Shown piece by piece: positions 7,670-16,874 of a stretch of DNA of 64,000 nt (the stretch's first letter is position 1; each line of letters starts with the position of its first letter). The notes beneath the pieces are model-generated. The model had not been told where the DNA came from. It ran no database searches and saw nothing but the letters and a program-made list of their open reading frames with translations. The stretch lies in assembly GCA_964410665.1 (NCBI GenBank), contig CAYPIE010000019.1, positions 20,515-84,514 on the forward strand, in the 5' to 3' direction. Made by a program: the position numbers and the translations under genes. This stretch comes from CAYPIE01 sp964410665 (GTDB lineage: Bacteria; Planctomycetota; Planctomycetia; Gemmatales; Gemmataceae).

Positions 7670-9451
7670 TTACATCCGCTCCGGCGCCCGGATGCCTAAC
7701 AGTGCCAGCGTCTGGCGGATGGTGCGAGCCGTCAGATCGCACAACAGCAGCCGGCTGGCCCGCAGGTCAACCGTTTCCGCTTTCAACACGGGACACTGCA
7801 CAAAGAAACCGCTGTACGTCTTTGCCAGGTCCCACAGGTAGCTGGTCAGCAGGTGCGGCAGATACTCCGTGCTCGCCAGCTCCAACGCCTCCTCGAAGCG
7901 CAGCAACTGTAACGCTAGCTGTTGTTCCTGCGGCGTATCCAAGATTGCCTTGGGCGGGTCGGTCTGGAACTTCGCCGGATCCTCGTCGCCCTTACGAAAG
8001 ATGCTGCGGCAACGAGCGTGCGCGTATTGCATGTAGGTCGCCGTGTTGCCATCGGTCGCGAGCATCTTCTCGTAGCTAAACACATAGTCGGAGGTCCGAT
8101 GCTGCGACAGGTCGGCGTACTTGACCGCGCCGAGGCCGACCATCTCAGCGATCTGCTCGATCTCCTCGGGAGCCAGGTCGGGCACTTCTTCATTGCGGCT
8201 TTGCCGCTCGCGCAGCGACTCCTCGTACTTCTGCCGGCCAAGCTCGACGGCTCGGTCGAGCAGGCCCTCCAACTCAATGGCACTACCGTCGCGGGTTTTC
8301 AGTGGCCGCTTGTCCTCGCCCAGCACCGAGCCGAACGAGATGTGCGTGAGCTCGACCTGGTCGTAGCCCCAACGCTTGGCCGCTTCGAAGACATTCTTGA
8401 AGTGCCCACCCTGGCGGAAGTCGACGACATAGAGCATCGCGTCGGGCTGCCAATGTCGCATCCGATAGCGGACGGTAGCCAGGTCGGTGGTGGTGTAAGT
8501 GTACGCACCATCCCCCTTACGGATCACCGACACCGACTCATCTGAACCAATGAAGATCAGTGCTCCCCGACTTTCCTGGGCAATGCCCGCGGCCTGCAAG
8601 TCCTGCACCACTTCGGCCAGCATTGGCTGGTAGTGGCTCTCTCCGTACTCGTGGTCAAAGTGCACGTCCAGCCGGCGGTAGATGTGGTGAATCTCTTCCA
8701 AGCAGTGTGGCATGAACGCTTGCCATAGTTTTAAATTCTCTTCGTCACCCGCATGCAACTTGGCCGTCTCCTGGCGACAGGCAGATGCAATCGGGTCATC
8801 AGCCGCGCCCTCATCTTCATCGCTCGCCTTGCGAAACATCTTGCGGACGTCGACGTATAGCCGCGCCAGCTCGCGGACCGGGTCCTCGGCAAAGACTTGT
8901 TCGTTCAGATGATTTTTGTAGCCATAAAGCAGGATTCCGAACTGGGTACCCCAGTCGCCGAGATGGTTGTCGGCAATCACTTGGTGGCCCATGAAACGCA
9001 AGATCCGGGCCAGCGCCTCGCCGATGATGGTGCTACGCAGGTGGCCAACGTGTAGCGGCTTGGCCACGTTCGGGCTGGAGAAGTCGATCACAAAAGTCCG
9101 CGGCGTTTCGGCGGAGGCGACGCCGAGGCGATCGTCGCGGGCGACGGTCTGCAGCTGGGCAGCCAGCCAGCTCGGTTGGATACGCAGGTTGATAAAACCC
9201 GGGCCAGCAACTTCCGGCGTTTGCAGCAGGTCACCCAAGTCCAGACCAGCCACGATGTCGGCAGCCAGTTCGGGCGGCTTGCGGCCGAGTTGCTTGGCCA
9301 GCGGCATCGCCAAGTTGGCCTGGTAGTCGCCCTTTTTAGCGTCCTGAGCAGGCTTGATCATGGCTAGGAAGTCGGGAAGCTTCCCCGCATCGACCCCGAG
9401 TTCGGTCAGGACCGGCGTAAACTTGGCCCGGATCAGTTTAAGAATATTCAT
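7670..9451 (-). CDS. argS: Arginyl-tRNA synthetase
   Basis: A 593-residue class I aminoacyl-tRNA synthetase that charges tRNA-Arg. From the N-terminus: the Add1 domain, then SSPNVAKPLHVGHLRSTIIG with the HIGH-type motif (HVGH) near residue 130, the ArgRS-typical GDWGTQFGILLYGYKN, and a KMSKS-equivalent region GEDKRPLKTRDG. The C-terminal DALR anticodon-binding domain ends in QTLALLGIRAPERM. Length matches the family. I placed the start at 9451 (MNILKLIRAKF). An ATG at 9463 would add four residues. The frame stays open 46 codons upstream, but that part has no family features and overlaps repeat-rich DNA. Confidence 0.96.
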   Translation of the reverse strand: MNILKLIRAKFTPVLTELGVDAGKLPDFLAMIKPAQDAKKGDYQANLAMPLAKQLGRKPPELAADIVAGLDLGDLLQTPEVAGPGFINLRIQPSWLAAQLQTVARDDRLGVASAETPRTFVIDFSSPNVAKPLHVGHLRSTIIGEALARILRFMGHQVIADNHLGDWGTQFGILLYGYKNHLNEQVFAEDPVRELARLYVDVRKMFRKASDEDEGAADDPIASACRQETAKLHAGDEENLKLWQAFMPHCLEEIHHIYRRLDVHFDHEYGESHYQPMLAEVVQDLQAAGIAQESRGALIFIGSDESVSVIRKGDGAYTYTTTDLATVRYRMRHWQPDAMLYVVDFRQGGHFKNVFEAAKRWGYDQVELTHISFGSVLGEDKRPLKTRDGSAIELEGLLDRAVELGRQKYEESLRERQSRNEEVPDLAPEEIEQIAEMVGLGAVKYADLSQHRTSDYVFSYEKMLATDGNTATYMQYAHARCRSIFRKGDEDPAKFQTDPPKAILDTPQEQQLALQLLRFEEALELASTEYLPHLLTSYLWDLAKTYSGFFVQCPVLKAETVDLRASRLLLCDLTARTIRQTLALLGIRAPERM

Positions 9452-9923
9452 ACCATCTCTCATCGCCCGTGTACCGACGCACCTTCCGCCACCAGCAAGG
9501 AGCGTTTGCCGCGGCACTGGGTTCGATTGTACCGACTCCGCGCGAGGTCGCGAAATGCTTGCGCGAGTGCGCGGCACGCAGGGCTTCATCTCCCCACAGG
9601 GTTCGTTTTAGTCGAGGGGCTGGACGCGGCCACCGACCGGGCAGTACGTTTTCCGACCAGCGGGTGGGAACCCAATGGTGTTCGGCACACATCAACAACG
9701 GACTACACCGTCTCGACGGGTTTTCCTTTGGACTCCCACCCAATAGTGTTCCGCACGATGATTGCTGGTGGGGCTTCTCCCCGCAGCTGGGTGGCCAAGC
9801 AGGGGTGCCAGCTGGGTGGCACGCCCGGACCGAAGCAACCCTTGTGCCGAACACCATTGGGTTCCCACCTGCTGCTCAGAACGAAGCCTCAATATCCAAG
9901 CATCTATGTGCATGTATGCAAAC
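9452..9923. other. Gene-free 470-bp stretch holding a repeat mosaic
   Basis: No reading frame here looks real; the short open frames on both strands only follow the repeats. The left third is the upstream region of argS. From about 9658 to 9880 it is built of inverted and interspersed copies of short units, described separately. Confidence 0.6.
9658..9880. repeat. Inverted-repeat mosaic, member of a dispersed repeat family
   Basis: The outer arms 9663-9689 and 9843-9869 are an exact 27-bp inverted repeat (core GGTGGGAACCCAATGG). Between them, 9746-9784 matches 63873-63911 at 34 of 39 positions in direct orientation. The right flank 9861-9883 (GTTCCCACCTGCTGCTCAGA) resembles 25103-25122 and the right arm of the palindrome at 13537-13575. 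Related units therefore occur at four places in this window, always in or next to intergenic DNA. The function is unknown. Confidence 0.75.
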
Positions 9924-10706
9924 CTAGTTATCGTACTTACACGAAACACTTACGCTACAACTGAGAACTAGCTCCCCGGCGACCAGGGGCGTCGCTTCCC
10001 CGCCACCGGGCGCAAACAGCGTGTTCTGCTGGAAGTTGTTGGTTGTCGCGGAGAATTGCGGCTGGCCGCTGATCGTGGTGATCTCGTCGATCGTCCGCTT
10101 CGCCCCGGCGGCGAGGGCCCGCGCGTTGTCCAGAGCGTCCTGGACCGCCTTGGTCATCAGCTCACGGCGGATGGCTTCGACACCCTTCGCGAAGAACCGG
10201 ATCTGATCAACCCCGGTCGCACCGTTTTCTAACGCCGCGTCGAGAATCCGACTGGCATTCTTGCTGAGTTCGGCGGCGTCATCGTTCTCGGTCAAGACGG
10301 TGAACGAGTAGGTGACGTGATAGCCAAGGATCTCCGGCAGGCGGCGATCGTCCCTTTCCCGCCGGGTCACGAGTTTAACATTAACGTCGGTCGACTTCAT
10401 CTTGAGGCCGTCGATCTTCAAGTCGGCCAGTGCCTTCATGATGTTCGCAACCTGTTTGGCGTTATCGGCTCGAGCATCCTTGATTTCCTTGGCATAGGAC
10501 TCCACCCGGAAGAAGACCCGGGCGGAATCGGGTTGGACTCGGGTCGTCGCGGTGCCGGTGGTAGTGAGGATGCCGCGACGGTCGTCTTTCGGTTTCGCTT
10601 CGTTCTGAGCCCGGGCGGTCGGCAGCCGATGCGGTGCTTGCCAGAGGAATAGCCCTGTGACGGCGAGAGCCAGTACAACGAAGATGGGGAGCGACTTCAG
10701 CTTCAT
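9924..10706 (-). CDS. SIMPL domain-containing protein (DUF541)
   Basis: A 260-residue exported protein. The start at 10706 follows GAGGA and opens a signal peptide (MKLKSLPIFVVLALAVTGLF, then APHRLPTARAQ). The mature part fits the SIMPL / DUF541 family: an opening strand ILTTTGTATTRVQPDSARVF, a middle segment LKMKSTDVNVKL, the LGYHVTYSFTV strand, and a C-terminal ending VAGELVLSCSVSVSC. Family members are periplasmic or membrane-associated. Some are linked to signalling or oxidative stress, but no biochemical role can be read from the sequence. It is divergent from the TIGR02996 gene, with 130 bp between the two start codons. Confidence 0.9.
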   Translation of the reverse strand: MKLKSLPIFVVLALAVTGLFLWQAPHRLPTARAQNEAKPKDDRRGILTTTGTATTRVQPDSARVFFRVESYAKEIKDARADNAKQVANIMKALADLKIDGLKMKSTDVNVKLVTRRERDDRRLPEILGYHVTYSFTVLTENDDAAELSKNASRILDAALENGATGVDQIRFFAKGVEAIRRELMTKAVQDALDNARALAAGAKRTIDEITTISGQPQFSATTNNFQQNTLFAPGGGEATPLVAGELVLSCSVSVSCKYDN

Positions 10707-10836
10707 GATTCGTCCTCAGGGTAGGAGTTCGGGTAGTGAGCGCAGCAGCATTGTAGCGAAAACTACTCCTCGGAAGCGCAACGTGAATGTAACTTGGAAA
10801 CAAACGCTGGGTACTCCTGCCGAAGGGACCAGACGA

Positions 10837-12108
10837 ATGCCTTCGAGAAAGAAACTTCCCGACGAATCCTCGGCGCTACTGCGTTTGGTCATCGAGAACC
10901 CGGAAGACGATACCCCCCGACTTGTGTACGCGGACTGGTTGGAAGAAAACGGTCGGGAAGATCGGGCCGAGTTCATCCGCCTCCAATGCCAGATTGCGAG
11001 GTTGGCGGAAACCGAAGCGGAACAGATCGACCTGGCTGAACGTGAATCGGCGTTGATGGGCTCGCATCGAACGAACTGGCTCGCGGAGGTCCCGGCGTGG
11101 TCGCGTGGCGGCGCGGAGTTCCGCCGCGGGTTTGTCGAAGTGATTGAGGCGAGCACCCGTGCGTTCCTCCGCAACGGGCGAGCGTTGTTCCGCCGTGCAC
11201 CTGTCCTGTCGGTTCAGTTGAACCTCGTGGAGGACGGGCCACTCGCGGAGTTGGCCGCGTTCGAACCGTTGGCGAACGTTCGCGAACTGGGACTCACTTA
11301 CGAGGACATCTCCGATACGACGTGGCAGGCCTTCCTGGAGTCAGGGTTGTTAGCAGGACTGCGGGAGTTGACCCTGATCTCGGGCCTCTACCAGAGCGAC
11401 CCAGCCCCAACCCACGGACTGAGAAATTCGACTTCGTTGGCGGGCCTGCAGAAGCTGTCGTTCTCTGGCCGGTTCTTCGGTGATGAGGCCCTGGAAGCAA
11501 TCGCGTATTCGGACGTCCGGCCTGAATTGCGTGAGCTGGAGTTCCACGGCGAGGCTTTCAGCGGTGCGGGTTATGTCTCGATGCTCCGCTCGCCGATGTC
11601 GAACCGGTTGCACTCGCTCAGATGGGATTTCCCCGAACAGGCACTCGAGCCGGCGCTCGATGCGATTGTGGACTCCCAGGTCCATAGCCTCCGGTCCTTG
11701 GCGATCACTAGCACTCAGCACCTGGGCCTCGAACACTGCGAAGGGTTAGCCGGATGGCCGGGGCTGAGAAGCGTGAGGAGACTGGACCTGTCGTCTTGCC
11801 GCCTCAATCTCGAACACATCGAGGCGCTTGCCCGGTCGGCACACCTGCAGAACCTGGAGTGGCTCGCGTTGACGGGGAACCCGATCGGGACGGACGGTCT
11901 GATCACCCTGGCCCGCTGCGAACACTTAGAAAACCTGCGATACCTGCGGATGCGAGGCTGTGGGATCGAACCGAAAACCTGGGAGCACCTCGCCAATCCG
12001 GGGCAACTACCTTCGTTGCGGGTGTTAGACCTTGGCAACCTTCCGTCACAAACCCACGTCCGTCGGGCCGCGACGCAACAGCACAGCGATCGGATCCGGG
12101 TCATTTGA
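10837..12108 (+). CDS. TIGR02996 domain protein with leucine-rich repeats
   Basis: A 423-residue protein. Residues 10-50 carry the TIGR02996 repeat-companion domain (LVIENPEDDTPRLVYADWLE, then REDRAEFIRLQCQ), a motif found mainly in Gemmata-type planctomycetes. From about residue 115 to the end it has leucine-rich repeat-like units (NVRELGLTYEDI, SVRRLDLSSCRLNLEHIEAL, NLRYLRMRGCGIEP). I start it at the ATG at 10837, because the frame is open 60 codons upstream but that part overlaps the divergent SIMPL promoter and start and has no domain. A role in protein-protein interaction is likely; partners are unknown. Confidence 0.85.
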   Translation: MPSRKKLPDESSALLRLVIENPEDDTPRLVYADWLEENGREDRAEFIRLQCQIARLAETEAEQIDLAERESALMGSHRTNWLAEVPAWSRGGAEFRRGFVEVIEASTRAFLRNGRALFRRAPVLSVQLNLVEDGPLAELAAFEPLANVRELGLTYEDISDTTWQAFLESGLLAGLRELTLISGLYQSDPAPTHGLRNSTSLAGLQKLSFSGRFFGDEALEAIAYSDVRPELRELEFHGEAFSGAGYVSMLRSPMSNRLHSLRWDFPEQALEPALDAIVDSQVHSLRSLAITSTQHLGLEHCEGLAGWPGLRSVRRLDLSSCRLNLEHIEALARSAHLQNLEWLALTGNPIGTDGLITLARCEHLENLRYLRMRGCGIEPKTWEHLANPGQLPSLRVLDLGNLPSQTHVRRAATQQHSDRIRVI

Positions 12109-12545
12109 GCGACACAAGCCGGCGGTCTAGCGAACGCCGAGCCAATCCTCATGGCTTCGGGGGAAGCGTTGGGGGCACTCCTGTCGGGTCGATCCGACCG
12201 ATCGACGTCGGCCAGAGGAGTAGGTACCCCAGCCGAGTCCGACACACCCCGCGGTGATCAGATCGACCCGGCTTGGTCTGGAAGCCGATTGTGCCACAAC
12301 AACCGGTGAGGGCTGACGATCAACCGGTGGGTGAACCACGTGCCAGAGACGGCCGTCGACCTGGAATGATCGCCCCCGGGCGGTCGAGCAATCAGATCGT
12401 CCACGCCATGGACCTCTTCCCCACCCTCGCCAAGTTCGCGGAGGCGTAGATTGTTGGTCAATGGCTACTGGCTCAACCACATCGAGCGGTTAAAATACGT
12501 GAAGGAGTACCAGGCGTCAGTGAGCTGACGCGCAGACCTCGATGG
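12109..12545. other. 437-bp stretch with gene remnants only
   Basis: Apart from the arylsulfatase remnant listed separately, a second short open piece (about 12449-12528, reading LLVNGYWLNHIERLKYVKEY before a stop) looks protein-like but is not recognised. No intact gene or promoter is evident. The stretch reads as decayed coding DNA. Confidence 0.5.
12366..12449 (+). pseudogene. Arylsulfatase C-terminal-half remnant
   Basis: The frame reads APGRSSNQIVHAMDLFPTLA then KFAEA and stops. This matches the well-conserved WPG-x-x-x-x-G-x-V-x-N-x-x-V-H-x-M-D-L-F-P-T-x-A segment of arylsulfatases (sulfatase family S1). Such a segment normally sits in the second half of a protein of about 450-550 residues; here nothing recognisable precedes it and a stop follows directly. 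It is probably a fragment left by deletion. Confidence 0.6.
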
Positions 12546-13430
12546 TTGACTCCAGAGATCCGAATAATCCAACTTCAAGAGGAGCATTTCCGCATCTACC
12601 CTCTGTCCCGCAAAGACAATCCACCAAAAATGAACTTCGTAAACGCGTCCGGGAAACCGGTCAACACAATCCATCGCATGGACTACAAAATCTTCGAAGA
12701 GATCAACGACGTTGTCCAATCCGAACCAAGTAAGGGAGAGAGTCCGGAGATCCTTGGTGTGCTCGCCTCCATTGGCATCAAGAAGGGGCAACCTTTTGAG
12801 CCCGATGCACGGATGAAAAAGATCCTGACCGCGGCGGCTGCGGCCGGATCGGTCGCTGTGAAGACCATCTGGTCAAAACCTCGAGACGAGATGTTTTACT
12901 TCTACCCGGGGGAGAGCTATTGGATGAACCCATTCCCCGGAGGTGAGTACAGCTGGGTAAAGGACGGGGCGAAACTGCTGGACGCCCGGGCGGGCTTCCA
13001 TTTCTACGCGACCGGCATCACCCCTGCCATGGCCAAGAAGATCATCGGAAAAGGCTCGAAGTATGCATACACATATCTAGACTCAGATGGAAACCCGCTC
13101 GATGGCTCCAAGACCTATAAGGTACACGTGCCAGCCAATGTGCCGGCCAAGGATTTCTGGTCGTTCACCCTCTACGACAACCAGACCCGATCCATGCTCC
13201 AGACTGACGAACGCTTCCCGGGGATCGACAACAACAAGGCCGGCATGATCCAGAACCCGGATGGCTCTTACGATGTCTACTTCGGGCCCAAGGCACCGAA
13301 AGGGCAGGAGAACAACTGGGTTCAAACGGTACCCGGCAAGGGCTGGAATGTCATCTTGCGCCTCTATGGACCCCTCGAGCCTTGGTACAACAAGACCTGG
13401 CGTCCCGGTGAGATCGAGCTCGTGAAATAG
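12546..13430 (+). pseudogene. DUF1254/DUF1214 protein lacking its N-terminal domain
   Basis: About 294 residues match the C-terminal two thirds of DUF1254/DUF1214 proteins: LASIGIKKGQPFEPDARMKK, ARAGFHFYATGITPAM, then KTYKVHVPANVPAKDFWSFT and a long ending GWNVILRLYGPLEPWYNKTW. Complete members are usually 430-500 residues with a DUF1254 domain of roughly 130 residues in front. Here no ATG lies in frame near the 5' end (the best start is TTG at 12546), there is no signal peptide, and the upstream DNA is remnant-like. The C-terminal DUF1214 domain is intact, so expression as a shortened protein cannot be excluded. Confidence 0.65.
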
Positions 13431-13483
13431 TCGCAAGTCATCGAGGGAGAGCCACCTCCACCACCACGGGCAGATCCCGTTCC

Positions 13484-13575
13484 TTCTGAGCGGCGGGTTC
13501 ACACCGACCGAGGTGGCGCTGGACACCGGCGGTCGCCCAGCGCCACCTCGGTCGGTGTGAACCCGCCGCTCAGAA
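13484..13575. repeat. Perfect 39-bp inverted repeat with 14-nt loop
   Basis: The arms 13484-13522 and 13537-13575 are exact reverse complements (starting TTCTGAGCGGCGGGTTCACA) around a 14-nt spacer. The element starts 54 bp after the DUF1254 remnant. There is no T-run, so a simple terminator is unlikely. The outer part of the arm (TTCTGAGCGGCGGGT) recurs, imperfectly, in the repeats near 9.87, 25.1 and 63.86 kb, which suggests a mobile or amplified palindromic element. Confidence 0.85.
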
Positions 13576-13739
13576 ACGCGAGCCGATGAGCAACGCTAAA
13601 CCCACATCGACATCCCTCTTCGAACAACAACGCAGGACGTACCACACGACCTGCCTGGGACGAAGGGTATTCCGAACCGACTGCTCACCGGTAAGATAGT
13701 GTCGCGTGCAGCCTATCGGAGACCAGTTGGATCGCCTTC

Positions 13740-15830
13740 ATGCCTCGAGTGGAACAGCCCATGGTGCCAGACAGCCGACGAAGAACGACGATCCGGCGTC
13801 GCTTGATGAACGACCTCGTCCTGCTCGTTGTCGTGAGCGGGGGGACCATCCTGACCGTGACTTGGTTCTCGGGTGCGCGAACGATCGAAGAGATTTCCAC
13901 AGCGATCATCGACCGGACCGCCAGGCAAACCGAGCGGGAACTACAGCAATATTTTGGCACCGTCCATTCTAACGTCCTTACCGGTCGCGCCTGGGCAGAG
14001 GTGGGGCTACTCGACCCCACCGACTATCGGGCGATGAACGCGATGTTCGTACCGATCCTGCAGCAAAACCCGCAGTTCTCCTCGATGATGGTGGCCGACT
14101 CCGACGGAGCCGAATATCTACTGCTGCGCGACCCGCTCGACCCGAACGCCTGGTCCAACCGCATTGTCCAAGCCGACCGTTGGGGCACTCGGGTCTTCCA
14201 CCGCAAATGGAACACCGCCACCGGTGCGGTGGAGGAAGCGTTCGACGAGTTGGAGTACGACCCGAGGAAGCGAATCTGGTACGAACGGGCGCTGGAGACG
14301 ACCCCATCGAAGCCGGTCTTCTGGACCAAGCCGGTGATCTTTTTTGTCACCAAGGACCCAGGGATCACCGCCTCGACCCACCTGGTGACGGGTGAGGGTG
14401 AGCCGCGGACCGTGGTGGTCGCCTACGACCTATTGTTGATGGACATCTCGAAGTTCACAACCCGTCTGGAAGTCAGCGAACGGGGCAAGGCGTTCGTGCT
14501 GGTGGAAGGCCACGAGCCCGGGGAGTTCGAGGTCGTCGGGCTGCCCGCGGATCCACACTACGGCAGTGACAAGGCGATCCGCGATGCGCTCGTCTTCGTC
14601 CCCCCGGCCAGCGCGGTCGCCGATTCGGACGCCCAGCTGCCGCCACCGGACGGCTTGCACGTCCCCTCGGTCGCGGCCTCGGTGACCGCCTGGGTGGACA
14701 GGCGACGGCCGGCAGGCCCGGTCCGATTCCCTTCCGATGGCGAGCCGTGGTGGGGCGGCTTTCGCCGGTTCCCCCTGGGCGACAACACTTTCTGGGTCGG
14801 TGTGGTCGTCCCCGAGGAAGATCTCTCGTCGGCGGTTCGCCTACAGCAATGGTTAGTGATGGCAATCGTCCTCGGCGTGTTGGGCGTGGGCATGGTCCGC
14901 GCGGTGACCTTGGCCCGCCGATTCAGCGGGCCGATCGAGTCGCTGGTCAAGGAGAGCGAGCGCATTAGCCGGGGGGAACTCGAACCGGGCGGGCAGGTCG
15001 AGTCGGACGTCCAGGAGATCCGCAGTCTTGCCGACGCCCACGACCGGATGCGCGAGGGGCTGAAAGCCGTGATTACCCTAGAGAAACTGGAGCGTGACCT
15101 CGACATCGCCCGCGAGATCCAGCGCGGCCTGCTACCGGAAGTGCCGCCGGCAACACCGGGGTTCGAAGTGGCCGGGTGGAGCTTGCCCGCTGAGAAGGCC
15201 GGGGGCGATTACTTCGACTGGTTGATGCTGCCCGATGGACGGACGTTGTTCACGCTCGCGGACGTGACCGGGCATGGCATCGGGCCGGCGCTGATCGTCT
15301 CGGTATACCGCGCGTATGTGCGATCCTGTGCCGGTGATGGCACCGTGGATCTCAGTGTTATCACAGGACGAATCAATTCACTATTATGTGCTGACATTCC
15401 CGAAAGCCGCTTCATCACCGCGGCGATCGGCCTGATCGATCCCAGCCAAGACGAGGTCGCACTGTTGTCCGCCGGCCAAGCTCCACTGCTATTCTATGAG
15501 GCAGTGACCGGCACACTGCACAACTGGAGAGCGGACGACCTGCCGTTAGGAGTCGCCGATGGCTTGCGATTCTCCGGACCGCGCCGGATCGCGTTCGCAC
15601 CCGGCGACCTGCTGGTCTTGATCACCGACGGCTTTTTCGAAGCGACCAACCCTGCAGGCGTGCAATTCGGCATCCGTGCGCTGGAACGGTTCGTCTGTGA
15701 CTACCATCAACTCCCTCCCAAGGCATGGATCGCACAGCTCTACACGGAGGTTCACAGACACATGGCCGGCGCGGCACAGGCAGACGACCTAACGGCCCTA
15801 GTGATCAAGCGGTCCGATCAAGGCAGATGA
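13740..15830 (+). CDS. SpoIIE-type protein phosphatase with periplasmic sensor and HAMP
   Basis: A 696-residue membrane receptor. A first transmembrane helix (DLVLLVVVSGGTILTV) lies at about 24-42. A large extracytoplasmic region (about 45-360) resembles a Cache-type sensor. A second helix (LVMAIVLGVLGVGMV) lies near 365-385, followed by a HAMP region (FSGPIESLVKESERISRGEL). A PP2C-like SpoIIE domain from about 440 to the end starts with LDIAREIQRGLLPEVPPA and contains the metal-binding AGGDYFDW and DVTGHGIGPAL motifs. Such proteins dephosphorylate anti-anti-sigma factors in response to an external signal. No anti-sigma or STAS gene is adjacent, so its target is unknown. Transcribed alone or with the methyltransferase 88 bp downstream. 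Confidence 0.92.
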   Translation: MPRVEQPMVPDSRRRTTIRRRLMNDLVLLVVVSGGTILTVTWFSGARTIEEISTAIIDRTARQTERELQQYFGTVHSNVLTGRAWAEVGLLDPTDYRAMNAMFVPILQQNPQFSSMMVADSDGAEYLLLRDPLDPNAWSNRIVQADRWGTRVFHRKWNTATGAVEEAFDELEYDPRKRIWYERALETTPSKPVFWTKPVIFFVTKDPGITASTHLVTGEGEPRTVVVAYDLLLMDISKFTTRLEVSERGKAFVLVEGHEPGEFEVVGLPADPHYGSDKAIRDALVFVPPASAVADSDAQLPPPDGLHVPSVAASVTAWVDRRRPAGPVRFPSDGEPWWGGFRRFPLGDNTFWVGVVVPEEDLSSAVRLQQWLVMAIVLGVLGVGMVRAVTLARRFSGPIESLVKESERISRGELEPGGQVESDVQEIRSLADAHDRMREGLKAVITLEKLERDLDIAREIQRGLLPEVPPATPGFEVAGWSLPAEKAGGDYFDWLMLPDGRTLFTLADVTGHGIGPALIVSVYRAYVRSCAGDGTVDLSVITGRINSLLCADIPESRFITAAIGLIDPSQDEVALLSAGQAPLLFYEAVTGTLHNWRADDLPLGVADGLRFSGPRRIAFAPGDLLVLITDGFFEATNPAGVQFGIRALERFVCDYHQLPPKAWIAQLYTEVHRHMAGAAQADDLTALVIKRSDQGR

Positions 15831-15918
15831 CCCCTTCCATCCAGGAACCCGCCCACCGTCCGCGCGTACAATGGGTGCGTGACGCCGAGCAAGCTTTCGC
15901 AAACTATCGGACCGAACG

Positions 15919-16542
15919 ATGCCAGACCAAGAACCGAACCGAAGAACCACCGACGCCCTCACCCCCGAAGGATGGGGCAACCGTTACCGGGAAGGCCGCA
16001 CCGCCTGGGACCGGGGTCAACCTAGCCCGGCACTGGCCCAATTCCTGGCAACGTCCGGACTGACCTCCGGTCATGTGCTCGTCCCGGGGTGCGGGCAAGG
16101 CCACGAGGTCATCGAGCTCGCCCGGCGGGGTTTCGAGGTCACCGCCGTGGATTTCGCACCGGAACCGCTTCAAGAACTCGGACTGCGATTGACCGCCGCC
16201 GGTCTGTCTGCGGAGCTGGTCCAGGACGATGTTCTCAAAGTTCGCTTCGACCGGCCATTCGATGCGGTCTACGAACAAACCTGCCTGTGTGCGTTGCATC
16301 CCGACACTTGGCCGTCGTACGCAGCCAGCCTGAGGGAATGGCTCCGACCAGGCGGTTGGTTGTTCGCCGTGTTTATGCAGACCGACTGGGAGGGCGGTCC
16401 GCCGTTCCACTGTGACATCGATGTGATGCGCCAACTGTTTCCGGCCGACATCTGGGAATGGACCTCGACCCTCACGACGGTTCCGCACCCGGCCGGGGTA
16501 AAGGAGCTCGCCGTGATCCTGAAGAAGATCTCAAGTAACTGA
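15919..16542 (+). CDS. TPMT-family SAM-dependent methyltransferase
   Basis: A 207-residue class I methyltransferase of the thiopurine S-methyltransferase-like family. N-terminal WGNRYREGRTAWDRGQPSPA is typical of that family. The SAM-binding glycine motif is VLVPGCGQGHEVIELA near residue 52, followed by acidic VTAVDFAPEPL and a DAVYEQTCLCAL stretch. Bacterial relatives methylate thiols, tellurite/selenite or halides; the substrate here cannot be told. It has no partner gene other than the phosphatase upstream. Confidence 0.88.
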   Translation: MPDQEPNRRTTDALTPEGWGNRYREGRTAWDRGQPSPALAQFLATSGLTSGHVLVPGCGQGHEVIELARRGFEVTAVDFAPEPLQELGLRLTAAGLSAELVQDDVLKVRFDRPFDAVYEQTCLCALHPDTWPSYAASLREWLRPGGWLFAVFMQTDWEGGPPFHCDIDVMRQLFPADIWEWTSTLTTVPHPAGVKELAVILKKISSN

Positions 16543-16874
16543 GTGGTTAGGGCAAGCTACGCGCAACCCGCAGACGCCTCGACCTCGAAATGCGAATTCC
16601 TTCCCGCGCCGGGTACCGATTCGTCGTCGGTGTCCATCTGGATGGCCTTTTTGATCCAGACCCGGGCGACTCCGGAATCCCCGCGGACGAGAGAGGGCGT
16701 TTTCGCATCCAGGGGGGGGCTCCCTACCCGTACCGGTGACCGGAAAAGAGTGGCTAACCATTCCAATAGCCTCTATATTAATACGTTCCGTCGCAACCAA
16801 GTCCGTTCTCACGACCACCTGCACGGAGTGAAGCAAACTCAGACCCCCTCCCCCCTGCTGGAGTTGTTATTCAC
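16543..16874. other. 332-bp gap upstream of the RTX-like gene
   Basis: No convincing gene. An AT-rich patch near 16770-16795 (CTATATTAATACG) lies about 90 bp before the RTX-like start and may include a promoter. GGAG at 16859-16862 serves as ribosome-binding site for the ATG at 16875. Confidence 0.4.
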
